DNA from: Paramicrobacterium sp051513965
GTDB lineage: Bacteria; Actinomycetota; Actinomycetes; Actinomycetales; Microbacteriaceae
Assembly (NCBI RefSeq): GCF_051513965.1
Contig: NZ_CP195847.1
Location: forward strand, 1,240,001-1,304,000
Length of the DNA stretch: 64,000 nucleotides
Direction of reading: 5' to 3'
Shown: one piece after another, positions 17,167-26,428 of the stretch
Numbering within the stretch: position 1 is the first letter of the stretch
How the letters are laid out: each line of letters starts with the position of its first letter
Made by a program: the position numbers and the translations under genes
The notes under the pieces: generated by a model
Database searches by the model: none
What the model saw: only the letters and a program-made list of their open reading frames with translations
What the model was told of the DNA's origin: nothing

Positions 17167-18366
17167 GTGACTACAAATCAGAACTACCTCGCAGTGATCA
17201 AGGTGGTCGGCATCGGGGGAGGCGGCGTCAACGCCGTCAACCGGATGATCGAGCTCGGGCTGCGCGGTGTGGAATTCATCGCCATCAACACAGACGCTCA
17301 GGCGCTTCTCATGAGCGATGCCGACGTCAAGCTCGATGTCGGTCGCGAGATCACTCGCGGACTCGGCGCAGGAGCAGATCCCGAAGTGGGTCGCCGTGCC
17401 GCCGAGGATCATGCAGAGGAGATCGAAGAGGCGCTCGCTGGCGCAGACATGGTCTTCGTCACTGCGGGTGAGGGAGGCGGCACAGGCACCGGCGGTGCCC
17501 CCGTCGTCGCACGCATCGCCAAGTCGATCGGCGCGCTCACGATCGGTGTCGTCACCAAACCGTTCAGCTTCGAGGGACGTCGCCGCCAGCAGCAGGCTGA
17601 GCTCGGCGTCGCCACGCTGAAGGAGGAGGTCGACACCCTCATCGTCGTCCCGAACGACAGGCTTCTCGAGATCAGCGATCGAGGCATCAGCATGCTCGAG
17701 GCGTTCTCGACCGCTGACCAGGTGCTCCTCGCCGGTGTTCAGGGCATCACGGACCTCATCACGACTCCTGGGCTCATCAACCTCGACTTCGCCGATGTGA
17801 AGTCGGTCATGCAAGGTGCCGGTTCAGCTCTGATGGGCATCGGTTCGTCGAGGGGTGCGGATCGCTCGATCAAGGCCGCAGAGCTCGCGGTCGCTTCGCC
17901 GCTGCTCGAAGCGAGCATTGAGGGAGCACACGGTGTGCTGCTCTCCATTCAGGGTGGGTCGAACCTGGGCATCTTTGAGATCAACGACGCTGCGCGCCTC
18001 GTGCAGGAAGCCGTGCACCCCGAGGCGAACATCATCTTCGGTGCCGTCATCGACGACACTCTTGGCGACGAAGTCCGCGTGACGGTGATCGCCGCAGGCT
18101 TTGACGGGGGAGAGCCGCCGGCTCGCCAGATCGAACCGATGAAGGATGCCGTCATCACCACGGGCGGCGTGATGTCCTCGACGTCCTCGGACAACGAGTC
18201 GGAATCCACAGACCAAGACGTGGTCGAGGTGCCGAACGACACCGAGCCCGAGCGGAAGCCGTGGGAAGCTCCCCGGGCTCCCCAGCATATCCCCGCCTCG
18301 CGGTCGTCGGCAGACGCGGCGTTCTCCGACGACGATGAGCTCGACATCCCCGATTTCCTGAAGTAG
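17167..18366 (+). CDS. ftsZ: Tubulin-like division GTPase FtsZ
   Basis: Polymerises into the Z ring at mid-cell. The 399-residue protein has VVGIGGGGVNAVNRM at the N-terminus, the GTP signature GGGTGTG at 103-109, the T7 synergy loop NLDFADVKSVM, an acidic Ser-rich linker (about 330-385) and the conserved C-terminal peptide DDELDIPDFLK that binds SepF. The GTG at 17167 has GGAGG 8 nt upstream. It has its own leader region, unlike the tightly packed genes before it. A strong hairpin follows. Confidence 0.98.
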   Translation: MTTNQNYLAVIKVVGIGGGGVNAVNRMIELGLRGVEFIAINTDAQALLMSDADVKLDVGREITRGLGAGADPEVGRRAAEDHAEEIEEALAGADMVFVTAGEGGGTGTGGAPVVARIAKSIGALTIGVVTKPFSFEGRRRQQQAELGVATLKEEVDTLIVVPNDRLLEISDRGISMLEAFSTADQVLLAGVQGITDLITTPGLINLDFADVKSVMQGAGSALMGIGSSRGADRSIKAAELAVASPLLEASIEGAHGVLLSIQGGSNLGIFEINDAARLVQEAVHPEANIIFGAVIDDTLGDEVRVTVIAAGFDGGEPPARQIEPMKDAVITTGGVMSSTSSDNESESTDQDVVEVPNDTEPERKPWEAPRAPQHIPASRSSADAAFSDDDELDIPDFLK

Positions 18367-18385
18367 TCATTTCTCAACTCCGAGC

Positions 18386-18422
18386 GTGTGCCCGGCCCGT
18401 GATTCCACGGTGCCGGGCACAC
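18386..18422 (+). terminator. Hairpin terminator after ftsZ
   Basis: Eleven perfect pairs GTGTGCCCGGC (18386-18396) / GCCGGGCACAC (18412-18422), extended past a bulged T by CCGTG / CACGG around loop ATTC. The tail has few T, as common for actinobacterial hairpin terminators. Confidence 0.8.
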
Positions 18423-18524
18423 GTGTTTCACAGGACGACACGCGGGGAAATGCCCGGTTCAATCACGCGAAATGGGCGGGCAGGCCGTTAACCTCGGAAG
18501 GAAGGACCACAATCGGAGGAAGCG

Positions 18525-19016
18525 ATGTCGAACCCCCTCAAGAAGACCATGGTGTATCTCGGGCTGGCCGATGAGGAGCTGGAGTACGACGAGCCCGCTC
18601 GGTCGCAGTCGACGGCTGCAGCGCCCGCCGCAGCCGCTCCGGCAGCTGCTGAGCCTGCCCCGCAGTCGCACAGCAAAGCACCTGTGACGCCGCTGCGTCG
18701 TCCCACGGCCGTAAAGCAGGCCGCGCCCACTGAGCTCAGCGAGATCCTGACCGTTCACCCGAAGCAGTATCGCGATGCTCAGATCATCGCCGAGAACTTC
18801 CGCGAGGGTGTGCCTGTGATCATCAATCTCTCGCAGATGAGCGACGGAGACGCACGTCGTCTCATCGACTTCGCGAGCGGTCTCTCACAAGGTCTCTACG
18901 GAAAGATCGAGCGTGTGACGTCGAAGGTCTTCCTGCTTTCACCGTCGCATGTTTCCATCTCAGGAGATCAGGATCACTCGGAGGAGTCCGACGCGACCTT
19001 CTTCGCTCAGCGATAA
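18525..19016 (+). CDS. sepF: SepF, membrane anchor of FtsZ
   Basis: 163-residue protein: N-terminal amphipathic membrane-binding helix (MSNPLKKTMVYLGL), an Ala/Pro-rich linker (about 28-70) and the SepF dimerisation domain with VHPKQYRDAQIIAENFREG and INLSQMSDGDARRLIDFASGL. In actinobacteria lacking FtsA, SepF tethers FtsZ to the membrane. The ATG has GGAGG 5 nt upstream. It is followed 7 nt later by yggT and forms a small unit with it and divIVA. Confidence 0.97.
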   Translation: MSNPLKKTMVYLGLADEELEYDEPARSQSTAAAPAAAAPAAAEPAPQSHSKAPVTPLRRPTAVKQAAPTELSEILTVHPKQYRDAQIIAENFREGVPVIINLSQMSDGDARRLIDFASGLSQGLYGKIERVTSKVFLLSPSHVSISGDQDHSEESDATFFAQR

Positions 19017-19023
19017 TTGACGG

Positions 19024-19323
19024 GTGAGTTCCGTCGTACCGCTGATCGGCCGCATCCTCTACCTGGTGCTGCTCCTGTATTTCTTCATCATGTGGGGTCG
19101 GTTCATTCTCGACCTCATGAGGACGTTCAATCGTGCGTGGCGCCCGCGCGGCGCTGGGCTCGTGGCGGCCGAGATCGTGTACTCGGTCACGGATCCGCCG
19201 GTGAACTTCTTCAGGCGAGTGTTTCCTCCGCTCCGCCTCGGCGCTGTCGCGCTGGACTTCGGCTGGAGCATCACGATGCTCTGCGTGATCGTCGCGATGT
19301 TCCTCGTCGGATTCATCCAATAG
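19024..19323 (+). CDS. YggT family membrane protein
   Basis: 99-residue protein with two membrane helices (about 5-24 and 77-98) and the YggT signature DPPVNFFRRVFPPLRLG in the intervening loop. YlmG/YggT proteins are conserved next to sepF and divIVA; a role in division or membrane organisation is suspected but not established. The GTG at 19024 lies 7 nt after sepF. Confidence 0.92.
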   Translation: MSSVVPLIGRILYLVLLLYFFIMWGRFILDLMRTFNRAWRPRGAGLVAAEIVYSVTDPPVNFFRRVFPPLRLGAVALDFGWSITMLCVIVAMFLVGFIQ

Positions 19324-19450
19324 GGCGAATCTGCCGACTTTCCGGGAATGCAATCCGTGAAATCGCACAAGCGCCTGTAATCTAAAAGCAGCGTCGCGCG
19401 TCGTGCGTCCCGGCAATTTCAAGTCGTGTTTGCTAACGTGGGCACGCTAC

Positions 19451-19474
19451 ACATGAACACATGAACACATGAAG
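19451..19474 (+). repeat. 8-bp tandem repeat in the divIVA leader
   Basis: ACATGAAC, ACATGAAC and ACATGAAG stand head to tail. The third copy runs directly into the GGTGG ribosome site of divIVA, and each copy carries an ATG. Confidence 0.85.
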
Positions 19475-19484
19475 GTGGTAAGCC

Positions 19485-20111
19485 ATGGCGCTCACTCCGG
19501 AAGACGTAGTCAATAAGCAGTTCCAGCAGACCAAGTTTCGCGAGGGGTACGACCAGGACGAGGTCGACGATTTCCTCGATGAGGTCGTTGTCGAGCTGCG
19601 CCGCCTCATTCAGGAGAACGATGACCTGAAGGAGAAGCTGGCGAAGGCTGAGTCCAACGCGGCATCCCAGAGCGATGCTGCCGCTGAGAAGCCCGCTGCG
19701 GCTCCGGTTCCGGCCGCTCCTGTCACCCCTGCTCCTGCCGCTGAGGCACCTGCCTCGAGCGCGTCTAGCGAGGCGGACGACTCCGAGAGCTCGAACAGCC
19801 TGCTTGTCCTCGCGCGTCGTCTGCACGACGAGCACGTGCGCGAAGGCTCGGAGAAGCGCGACCAGCTCATCGCCGAGGGCCACGCCACGGCCGCACGTGT
19901 CGTCGCTGAGGCCGAGGCGAAGCAGCGCGAAGAGCTTGCGAAGCTCGAGACCGCCAAGTCGGGCCTCGAGAAGAAGATCGACGAGCTGCGCAACTTCGAG
20001 CGTGAGTACCGCCAGAACCTTCGCAGCTACATCGAAGGCCACCTCAAGGACCTCGACAAGTCGAGTCCTGCCAGTGGCTCGACTCAGCTGACTGAGTCGA
20101 CCAGCCACTAG
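19485..20111 (+). CDS. divIVA: Polar growth scaffold DivIVA/Wag31
   Basis: 208-residue coiled-coil protein that marks curved membranes at poles and septum and directs wall synthesis in actinobacteria. The N-terminal lipid-binding domain is typical (MALTPEDVVNKQFQQTKFREGYDQDEVDDFLD spans 1-32), then a coiled coil, an Ala/Pro/Ser-rich linker (about 63-100) and a second coiled coil (about 105-195). The linker divides two coiled-coil segments as in Wag31. The ATG has GAAGGTGG upstream; its leader carries an 8-bp tandem repeat. Confidence 0.97.
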   Translation: MALTPEDVVNKQFQQTKFREGYDQDEVDDFLDEVVVELRRLIQENDDLKEKLAKAESNAASQSDAAAEKPAAAPVPAAPVTPAPAAEAPASSASSEADDSESSNSLLVLARRLHDEHVREGSEKRDQLIAEGHATAARVVAEAEAKQREELAKLETAKSGLEKKIDELRNFEREYRQNLRSYIEGHLKDLDKSSPASGSTQLTESTSH

Positions 20112-20115
20112 GTCT

Positions 20116-20739
20116 TTGCCAGACTCACCTTCACGCACAGCCATGGTCCGGGCGCTCGGCGTCCTCGGGACTGTGGCTGTGCTGTGGTTTGCCCTGGACC
20201 AGATCACGAAGTCTCTCGTCGTCGCGTCGATGACGGAAGGCGATCGGATCGTCGTCCTCGGCGATGTGCTTCAGCTGTACTTCGTTAGAAACTCCGGCGC
20301 AGCGTTCTCGTTCGCATCCGGCGCGACGTGGATCTTCTCGATTCTCGCCGCTGTGGTGGTGGTCGCCATCATCGTCATGGCGAGGCGCATCCGTTCGACA
20401 ATGTGGGGCCTCGTGTTCGGGCTCCTGTTGGGCGGTGTGCTGGGAAACCTGTGGGACAGACTGTTTCGTGAGCCCTCATTCGGGCTCGGTCACGTTGTTG
20501 ACTTCATCTCGACCCCGTGGATCGTCCCCGCGTACTACAACATCGCAGATATCGGGATCGTCAGCGCCATGGTGCTGTTCATCATCCTCACGATCGTCGG
20601 GTTGAATCTGGACGGCACGCGCACAGCGAAGCGCTCAGCCTCCGACGCAGCCGAGCTGCAGGAGCCCGCTCCGGCTGATGCGACCGAAGCCGCGGAGCCT
20701 CCTCAGACGGACGAGGACTCGAGCGCGGGAGCACGTTGA
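20116..20739 (+). CDS. lspA: Lipoprotein signal peptidase LspA
   Basis: Aspartic protease in the membrane that removes signal peptides from diacylated prolipoproteins, such as CtaC and the FKBP protein in this window. Four membrane helices and the two catalytic motifs are seen: FVRNSGAAFS and PAYYNIADIGIV. The C-terminal 45 residues are an acidic Ala/Glu extension. The start is uncertain: TTG at 20116 or ATG at 20143. Its stop codon directly touches the following ATG. Confidence 0.95.
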   Translation: MPDSPSRTAMVRALGVLGTVAVLWFALDQITKSLVVASMTEGDRIVVLGDVLQLYFVRNSGAAFSFASGATWIFSILAAVVVVAIIVMARRIRSTMWGLVFGLLLGGVLGNLWDRLFREPSFGLGHVVDFISTPWIVPAYYNIADIGIVSAMVLFIILTIVGLNLDGTRTAKRSASDAAELQEPAPADATEAAEPPQTDEDSSAGAR

Positions 20740-21660
20740 ATGGAATCGAGGAGTCTTCCCGTCCCTGACGGGCTCGACGGTGTGCGAGCGGATGCCGGTA
20801 TAGCCAAGTTGCTCGGATTCTCCCGCTCATTCGCGGCTGACGTCATCGAAGGCGGAACCGTCGAGCTTGATGGACGCCCCGTGCAGAAGTCTGATCGGCT
20901 TCAGGCCGGAGCTTGGCTGAGCGTTGAGTGGACGCCACGCCGGGAGCCTGTCGTCGAGCCGCTTCCGGTCGAGAATCTTGGAATCGTCCACGATGATGCA
21001 GACATCATCGTGGTGGACAAGCCTGCGGGCGTCGCCGCGCACCCCTCTGTCGGCTGGCACGGCCCGACGGTTCTCGGTGCCCTTGCCGCTGCAGGGTTCA
21101 CCGTCGCGACCGCGGGACCACCCGAGCGCGCGGGGATCGTTCATCGTCTCGATGTGGGCACGAGCGGCCTGATGGTGGTCGCCAAGTCCGAGCGCGCATA
21201 CTCTGCGCTCAAGCGTGCCTTCCATGATCGCGAAGTGGAGAAGATCTATCACGCTGTCGTGCAGGGGCATCCGGATCCCCTGACCGGAACGATCGATGCA
21301 CCGATTGGCAGACATCCGAAGCATGACTGGAAGTTCGCTGTCATCGATGATGGCAAGCCCTCGGTCACACACTACGAGACGCTTGAGGCGTTCCCATACG
21401 CGAGCCTTCTTGAGATTCATTTGGAGACAGGCCGAACGCACCAGATCCGCGTGCATATGGCGGCGGTACGGCATCCGTGTGCGGGCGATCCGCTCTATGG
21501 AGCGGATCCCGTGCTCTCTCGACGTCTCGACCTCACCCGGCAGTGGCTGCAGGCCGTTCAGCTCTCGTTCTCGCATCCCGGGACAGGGGAGTGGGCGACG
21601 TTCAACGCCCCCTACGCACCGGATCTTCAGAATGCGCTCGATGTCCTCAGCCGTGACTAG
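20740..21660 (+). CDS. RluA/RluD family 23S rRNA pseudouridine synthase
   Basis: 306-residue enzyme that isomerises uridine to pseudouridine in RNA. An N-terminal S4-like RNA-binding domain (about 14-62) precedes the catalytic domain with VVDKPAGVAAHP, GIVHRLDVGTSG (catalytic Asp138) and LETGRTHQIRVHMA. The length and S4 domain point to the RluD-like group; the exact target uridines are not readable. The ATG follows the lspA stop with no gap, a pairing widely conserved in bacteria. Confidence 0.94.
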   Translation: MESRSLPVPDGLDGVRADAGIAKLLGFSRSFAADVIEGGTVELDGRPVQKSDRLQAGAWLSVEWTPRREPVVEPLPVENLGIVHDDADIIVVDKPAGVAAHPSVGWHGPTVLGALAAAGFTVATAGPPERAGIVHRLDVGTSGLMVVAKSERAYSALKRAFHDREVEKIYHAVVQGHPDPLTGTIDAPIGRHPKHDWKFAVIDDGKPSVTHYETLEAFPYASLLEIHLETGRTHQIRVHMAAVRHPCAGDPLYGADPVLSRRLDLTRQWLQAVQLSFSHPGTGEWATFNAPYAPDLQNALDVLSRD

Positions 21661-21695
21661 GCTGGAGGCGACTTTCATCCTCGTCACTCGGAGTA

Positions 21696-24600
21696 ATGGT
21701 GTCCTCTACTGACTCATTCGTCCATCTCCACGTCCACAGTGAGTACTCGATGCTCGACGGCGCGGCGCGTATTGCAGAGGTTGTGCAGGCCGCTGTCGAG
21801 AAGGAGATGCCGGCCCTTGCCGTGACCGACCATGGCAACATGTTCGGCGCCTTCGACTTCTGGCGGACAGCCACGTCCGCCGGCATCAAACCGATCATCG
21901 GAACCGAGGCGTATCTCACACCTGGCACGCACCGGAGCGACCGCACTCGAGTGCGCTGGGGCAACGGCGGCGGTGACGATGTCTCGGGCTCCGGCGCGTA
22001 TACGCACATGACGCTTCTCGCCGAGACGACAGAGGGAATGCACAACCTCTTCCGGCTCTCCTCGAAGGCATCCATCGAGGGGTACTACTTCAAGCCTCGC
22101 ATGGATCGCGAGATCCTTTCGCAGTACTCGAAGGGCATTATTGCGACGACGGGATGCCCGAGTGGCGAAGTTCAGACGCGTCTGAGGCTCGGTCAGTACA
22201 AGGAAGCTCGTGGGGCGGCGGCTGAGTTCCGTGACATCTTCGGTCCAGATAACTTTTACTGCGAGCTCATGGATCATGGCATCGGCATCGAGAAGCGGGT
22301 GGCGACCGAGCTTCTGGATCTCGCGAAGGATCTGGGTCTCAAGCTCGTCGCGACGAATGACTTGCACTATACGCACGCGTCCGACGCGAAGAGCCACGCC
22401 GCTCTCCTGTGCGTGCAATCGGGCGCGACACTCGATGATCCGAACAGGTTCAAGTTCGACGCTGACGAGTTCTATCTGAAGACCGCTGAAGAGATGCGTT
22501 TGCTGTTCCGCGATCACCCCGATGCGTGTGACAACACGTTGGAGATCGCCGAGCGGTGCAACGTCAACTTTGATACGACCGCCAACTACATGCCGCGCTT
22601 CCCCGTTCCCGACGGGGAGACCGAGCAGACCTGGTTCGTCAAGGAAGTCGAGAAGGGGCTGGAGTACCGGTACCCCAACGGCATCCCTCAGCCCGTCCGC
22701 GAGCGAGCCGATTACGAGATGGGGATCATCTCGCAGATGGGATTCCCCGGATACTTCCTCGTGGTCGCTGACTTCATCAACTGGTCGAAGGACAACGGCA
22801 TCCGTGTCGGACCCGGACGTGGTTCGGGAGCTGGCTCGATGGCCGCCTACGCGATGAGGATCACCGACCTCGACCCGCTCGAGCACGGACTGATCTTCGA
22901 GCGGTTCCTCAACCCGGATCGTGTGTCGATGCCTGACTTCGACGTCGACTTCGATGACCGTCGTCGCGGCGAGGTCATCAAGTATGTCACCGAGAAGTAC
23001 GGCGACGAGCGCGTGTCGCAGATCGTCACGTACGGAACGATCAAGGCGAAGCAGGCGCTCAAGGACTCCGCGAGGGTGCTCGGCTTCCCCTTCGGAATGG
23101 GGGAGAAGCTCACCAAAGCGATGCCGCCGCCCGTCATGGGCAAGGACATCCCTCTTACGGGCATCTTCGACAAAGAGCATCCTCGCTACCGTGAGGCCGT
23201 CGATGTGCGCACTGTGGTCGAGTCTGACCCCGAAGCGAAGACGGTCTTCGACACCGCCCTCGGCATCGAGAACCTGAAGCGTCAGTGGGGAGTCCACGCT
23301 GCTGGCGTCATCATGTCGAGCGATCCTCTCCTCGACATCATCCCGGTCATGAAGCGTGAGCAGGATGGCCAGATCGTCACTCAATTCGATTACCCGGCGT
23401 GTGAGTCCCTCGGACTTATCAAGATGGACTTCCTCGGTCTGCGGAACCTGACGATCATCTCCGACGCACTGGCGAACATCGAGATGAACAAGGGAGAGAC
23501 TCTCGATCTCGAGACGCTTCCTCTGGATGATCGCGGGTCGTACGAGCTGCTCGCACGAGGAGACACACTCGGAGTGTTTCAGCTGGACGGTGGCCCAATG
23601 CGGAGCCTTCTCCGACTGATGAAGCCGGACAACTTCGAAGACGTCTCCGCAGTCATCGCGCTATATCGCCCCGGCCCTATGGGAGCCGACTCTCACACGA
23701 ATTACGCGCTCCGTAAGAACGGTCTGCAGAAGATCACGCCGATTCACCCCGAGCTCGCGGAGCCTCTCGCGGACATCCTCGACACGACGTACGGTCTCAT
23801 CATCTATCAGGAGCAGGTGATGGCGATCGCGCAGAAGGTCGCTGGGTTCAGTCTCGGCCAGGCAGATATTCTCCGGCGTGCGATGGGCAAGAAGAAAAAG
23901 TCCGAGCTCGACAAGCAGTACGTCGGATTCAGCGGTGGAATGAAAGAGCGCGGCTACTCCGAGGGTGCCATCAAGGCGCTGTGGGACATCCTTCTTCCCT
24001 TCTCGGACTATGCATTCAACAAAGCGCACTCAGCCGCGTACGGAGTGGTTTCGTACTGGACCGCGTTCCTCAAAGCGCACTATCCGGCCGAGTACATGGC
24101 CGCGCTTCTCACGAGCGTCGGCGACTCACGGGACAAGCTCGCACTCTATCTGAACGAGTGCAGGCGGATGGGTATCCGTGTTCTTCCACCGGATGTGAAC
24201 GAGTCCATCAACTTCTTCGCCGCGGTCGGCGAAGACATTCGCTTCGGGCTCGGCGCCGTTCGAAACGTTGGTGGCAACGTCGTGGACGGGATCGTCGCTG
24301 CGCGTGAGGAGAAAGGAAAGTTCGAGGGGTTCCATGACTTCCTCAGCAAGGTTCCCTCGCATGTGACGAACAAAAGGACGGTCGAGTCCCTCGTCAAATC
24401 CGGTGCGTTCGACACGATGGGGTCGACGCGCCGAGCGCTCGTCGAGATTCACGAGGATGCCGTGGAGTCGGCGGTCCGTGACAAGAGGATGGAGGCCACC
24501 GGACAGGTCGGGTTCGACTTCGACAGTCTTTTCGCTGAGGTGGGGGAGACCCCGACGACCCATGTGCCAGAGCGGCCGGAATGGTCGAAGAAGGACAAGC

Positions 24601-25217
24601 TCGCCTTCGAACGGGAGATGCTCGGGCTATATGTCTCTGACCATCCGTTGGCGGGGCTGGAGATGTCGCTTGCGAAGCTCGCGAGCACCTCGATCACGGA
24701 CCTGACGACATCCGAGCACACGCAGGACGGAGACACGGCCACAGTCGCTGGTCTCGTAACCAATGTGCAGCACCGGGTGGCGAAGACATCCGGTAACCCA
24801 TACGGCATGATCACGGTGGAGGACTTCGGCGGAGAGATCACCGTCATGTTCATGGGCAAGGCATATCAGGAGTTTCAGCACACGCTCCAAAACGACACGA
24901 TCGTCGTCGTCCGCGGACGTGTGAGCATGCGAGACGACGGCATGAACCTGCACGCATATTCGATCTTCTCGCCCGATCTGCAACAGGACGAGTCCAGCGG
25001 GCCGCTCATGCTGAACATTCCGGAACAGCGAGCGACTACCGACGCTGTGACAGAACTCGCCGATATTCTTGGCCGACATCGCGGTGACAACGAGGTGCGC
25101 CTCCGGCTGCTCCGCGGCGATATGGCACGCGTCTTTGAAGTTCCGTATCCCGTCACGGTGTCTGCCGATCTCTTCGGCGAGCTCAAATCGCTTCTCGGCC
25201 CGAATTGCCTTGGATAG
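21696..25217 (+). CDS. dnaE: DNA polymerase III alpha subunit DnaE
   Basis: Replicative DNA polymerase, 1173 residues. The N-terminal PHP domain is intact (FVHLHVHSEYSMLDGA, VTDHGNMFG), followed by the C-family polymerase core with catalytic Asp414 and Asp416 in PDFDVDF and Asp578 in IKMDFLGL, the helix-hairpin-helix region (LPPDVNES onward) and an OB fold (ATVAGLVTNVQHR). Because the PHP metal ligands are kept, proofreading by PHP is plausible as in M. tuberculosis DnaE1. The ATG at 21696 has GGAG upstream. Confidence 0.98.
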   Translation: MVSSTDSFVHLHVHSEYSMLDGAARIAEVVQAAVEKEMPALAVTDHGNMFGAFDFWRTATSAGIKPIIGTEAYLTPGTHRSDRTRVRWGNGGGDDVSGSGAYTHMTLLAETTEGMHNLFRLSSKASIEGYYFKPRMDREILSQYSKGIIATTGCPSGEVQTRLRLGQYKEARGAAAEFRDIFGPDNFYCELMDHGIGIEKRVATELLDLAKDLGLKLVATNDLHYTHASDAKSHAALLCVQSGATLDDPNRFKFDADEFYLKTAEEMRLLFRDHPDACDNTLEIAERCNVNFDTTANYMPRFPVPDGETEQTWFVKEVEKGLEYRYPNGIPQPVRERADYEMGIISQMGFPGYFLVVADFINWSKDNGIRVGPGRGSGAGSMAAYAMRITDLDPLEHGLIFERFLNPDRVSMPDFDVDFDDRRRGEVIKYVTEKYGDERVSQIVTYGTIKAKQALKDSARVLGFPFGMGEKLTKAMPPPVMGKDIPLTGIFDKEHPRYREAVDVRTVVESDPEAKTVFDTALGIENLKRQWGVHAAGVIMSSDPLLDIIPVMKREQDGQIVTQFDYPACESLGLIKMDFLGLRNLTIISDALANIEMNKGETLDLETLPLDDRGSYELLARGDTLGVFQLDGGPMRSLLRLMKPDNFEDVSAVIALYRPGPMGADSHTNYALRKNGLQKITPIHPELAEPLADILDTTYGLIIYQEQVMAIAQKVAGFSLGQADILRRAMGKKKKSELDKQYVGFSGGMKERGYSEGAIKALWDILLPFSDYAFNKAHSAAYGVVSYWTAFLKAHYPAEYMAALLTSVGDSRDKLALYLNECRRMGIRVLPPDVNESINFFAAVGEDIRFGLGAVRNVGGNVVDGIVAAREEKGKFEGFHDFLSKVPSHVTNKRTVESLVKSGAFDTMGSTRRALVEIHEDAVESAVRDKRMEATGQVGFDFDSLFAEVGETPTTHVPERPEWSKKDKLAFEREMLGLYVSDHPLAGLEMSLAKLASTSITDLTTSEHTQDGDTATVAGLVTNVQHRVAKTSGNPYGMITVEDFGGEITVMFMGKAYQEFQHTLQNDTIVVVRGRVSMRDDGMNLHAYSIFSPDLQQDESSGPLMLNIPEQRATTDAVTELADILGRHRGDNEVRLRLLRGDMARVFEVPYPVTVSADLFGELKSLLGPNCLG

Positions 25218-25261
25218 GATGGCCAGGCTGTGAGTCAAACCATGTGGAGGGCTGAATAACA

Positions 25262-26398
25262 ATGACGAACCACCAACCGCCGCAGAACTGGAACTCAGGG
25301 GAGCAGGCGTATCGTCCCGCCCCCGGCGCTCCGGTGCCGCCTCCGCAGCAGCATTACGCTCCGTACCAGCAGCCCGCAAGCGCGCCGAGAAACCAACAGA
25401 TCGCGGTTGGCCCGTTCACCCTGCGTGAGCTGCTCATCTTCATCGCAACGCTGCTCATTCTGATCTCATCGTTCCTTCCCCTCGTCTCGGGGAGCGTAAG
25501 CGGTGGCTCGCTCTGGTCGATGATCTGGCCGCTCGCCATTCCCGGAGCGCTGCTCCCTCTGGCGTCAGCGGTTCTGCTTCTGATTCGGCGCCTCTCCAGT
25601 GGGCTCAAACTGCGAGTCGGCTCGCTCTCTGTCGACCAGTTCGCGTCCGCCACGTCAATCGTCGCGGCGTCCATGTACGCCGGGCTCACCCTGATTATCA
25701 TGAGTGCGTCTGGCTCATTCGGCATGCTCTTCTCGATCGGTCTGGGTATCGGTCCGGTGCTCGGACTTCTGTTCGGCATCGTCCTCGTCGTCCTCACCAC
25801 GTTCGGCTCGATGATTCCGCCGTTCTCAGCTGACTTCTCTGGCCGCGCGACTGCTGAGGCTCACGTGATGGCTCGACCGATCACGGAGATCGTCAAGCCT
25901 CAGTCGACGGCTTATGCAGCTCCCTACGGCGGTTACCCCGCTCAACCAAGTCAGCCGTGGGCGGAGAATCAGGCTCCGGCACACGCTGAGCAGCCGTTTC
26001 AGGCCCAGGCTGCCCAACCGAATCCGTACGCTCGGCCGGAGACAGAGACTCCTCAGGCGCAGCCCGTCTCACCCGCCGCTTCTGAGATGCCGCCGGCGCC
26101 GCAGCCTGAAACAGGCGCACCAGTGGTGGACAGCACGGCTTCAGCCGAGCAGACGGCATCTCCAGACTCGTCCGCCAGCGACACGAGCGACGAGCCCGTA
26201 CAGTCCGCGGCGCCGTTCTGGGTTTGGTCCCCGCGCCCGCGCTCTGTCATCGACCAGGAATCCGGACAGATGATCTTCGAGATCGGGCCCGGAGCGTGGG
26301 CTCTCGCGGTCGAGGACCGCGGCAGCTCACTGGTCCTTCGGAACGATGACGGACGTGTCGGCATCCTGAACGACATTGATGGACTCACTCGGGGCTGA
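25262..26398 (+). CDS. Proline-rich four-helix membrane protein, function unknown
   Basis: 378-residue protein I do not recognise as a named family. A disordered N-terminus rich in Pro, Gln and Ala (1-45) precedes four membrane helices between about 55 and 190, then a 100-residue disordered Pro/Gln/Ala stretch and a folded C-terminal segment beginning FWVWSPRPRSVID and containing FEIGPGAWALAVEDRG. The ATG has GGAGGG upstream. It lies 44 nt after dnaE and 30 nt before hisD but shares no obvious pathway with them. Confidence 0.85.
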   Translation: MTNHQPPQNWNSGEQAYRPAPGAPVPPPQQHYAPYQQPASAPRNQQIAVGPFTLRELLIFIATLLILISSFLPLVSGSVSGGSLWSMIWPLAIPGALLPLASAVLLLIRRLSSGLKLRVGSLSVDQFASATSIVAASMYAGLTLIIMSASGSFGMLFSIGLGIGPVLGLLFGIVLVVLTTFGSMIPPFSADFSGRATAEAHVMARPITEIVKPQSTAYAAPYGGYPAQPSQPWAENQAPAHAEQPFQAQAAQPNPYARPETETPQAQPVSPAASEMPPAPQPETGAPVVDSTASAEQTASPDSSASDTSDEPVQSAAPFWVWSPRPRSVIDQESGQMIFEIGPGAWALAVEDRGSSLVLRNDDGRVGILNDIDGLTRG

Positions 26399-26428
26399 AC
26401 CGCCCTCTCCCGATAAGATGTTCAGGAT

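Noticed and set aside
21714..23384. 556-codon open frame antisense to dnaE
   Set aside because: High third-position GC on the coding strand keeps the antisense frame open; it has no ribosome site and no recognisable domains.
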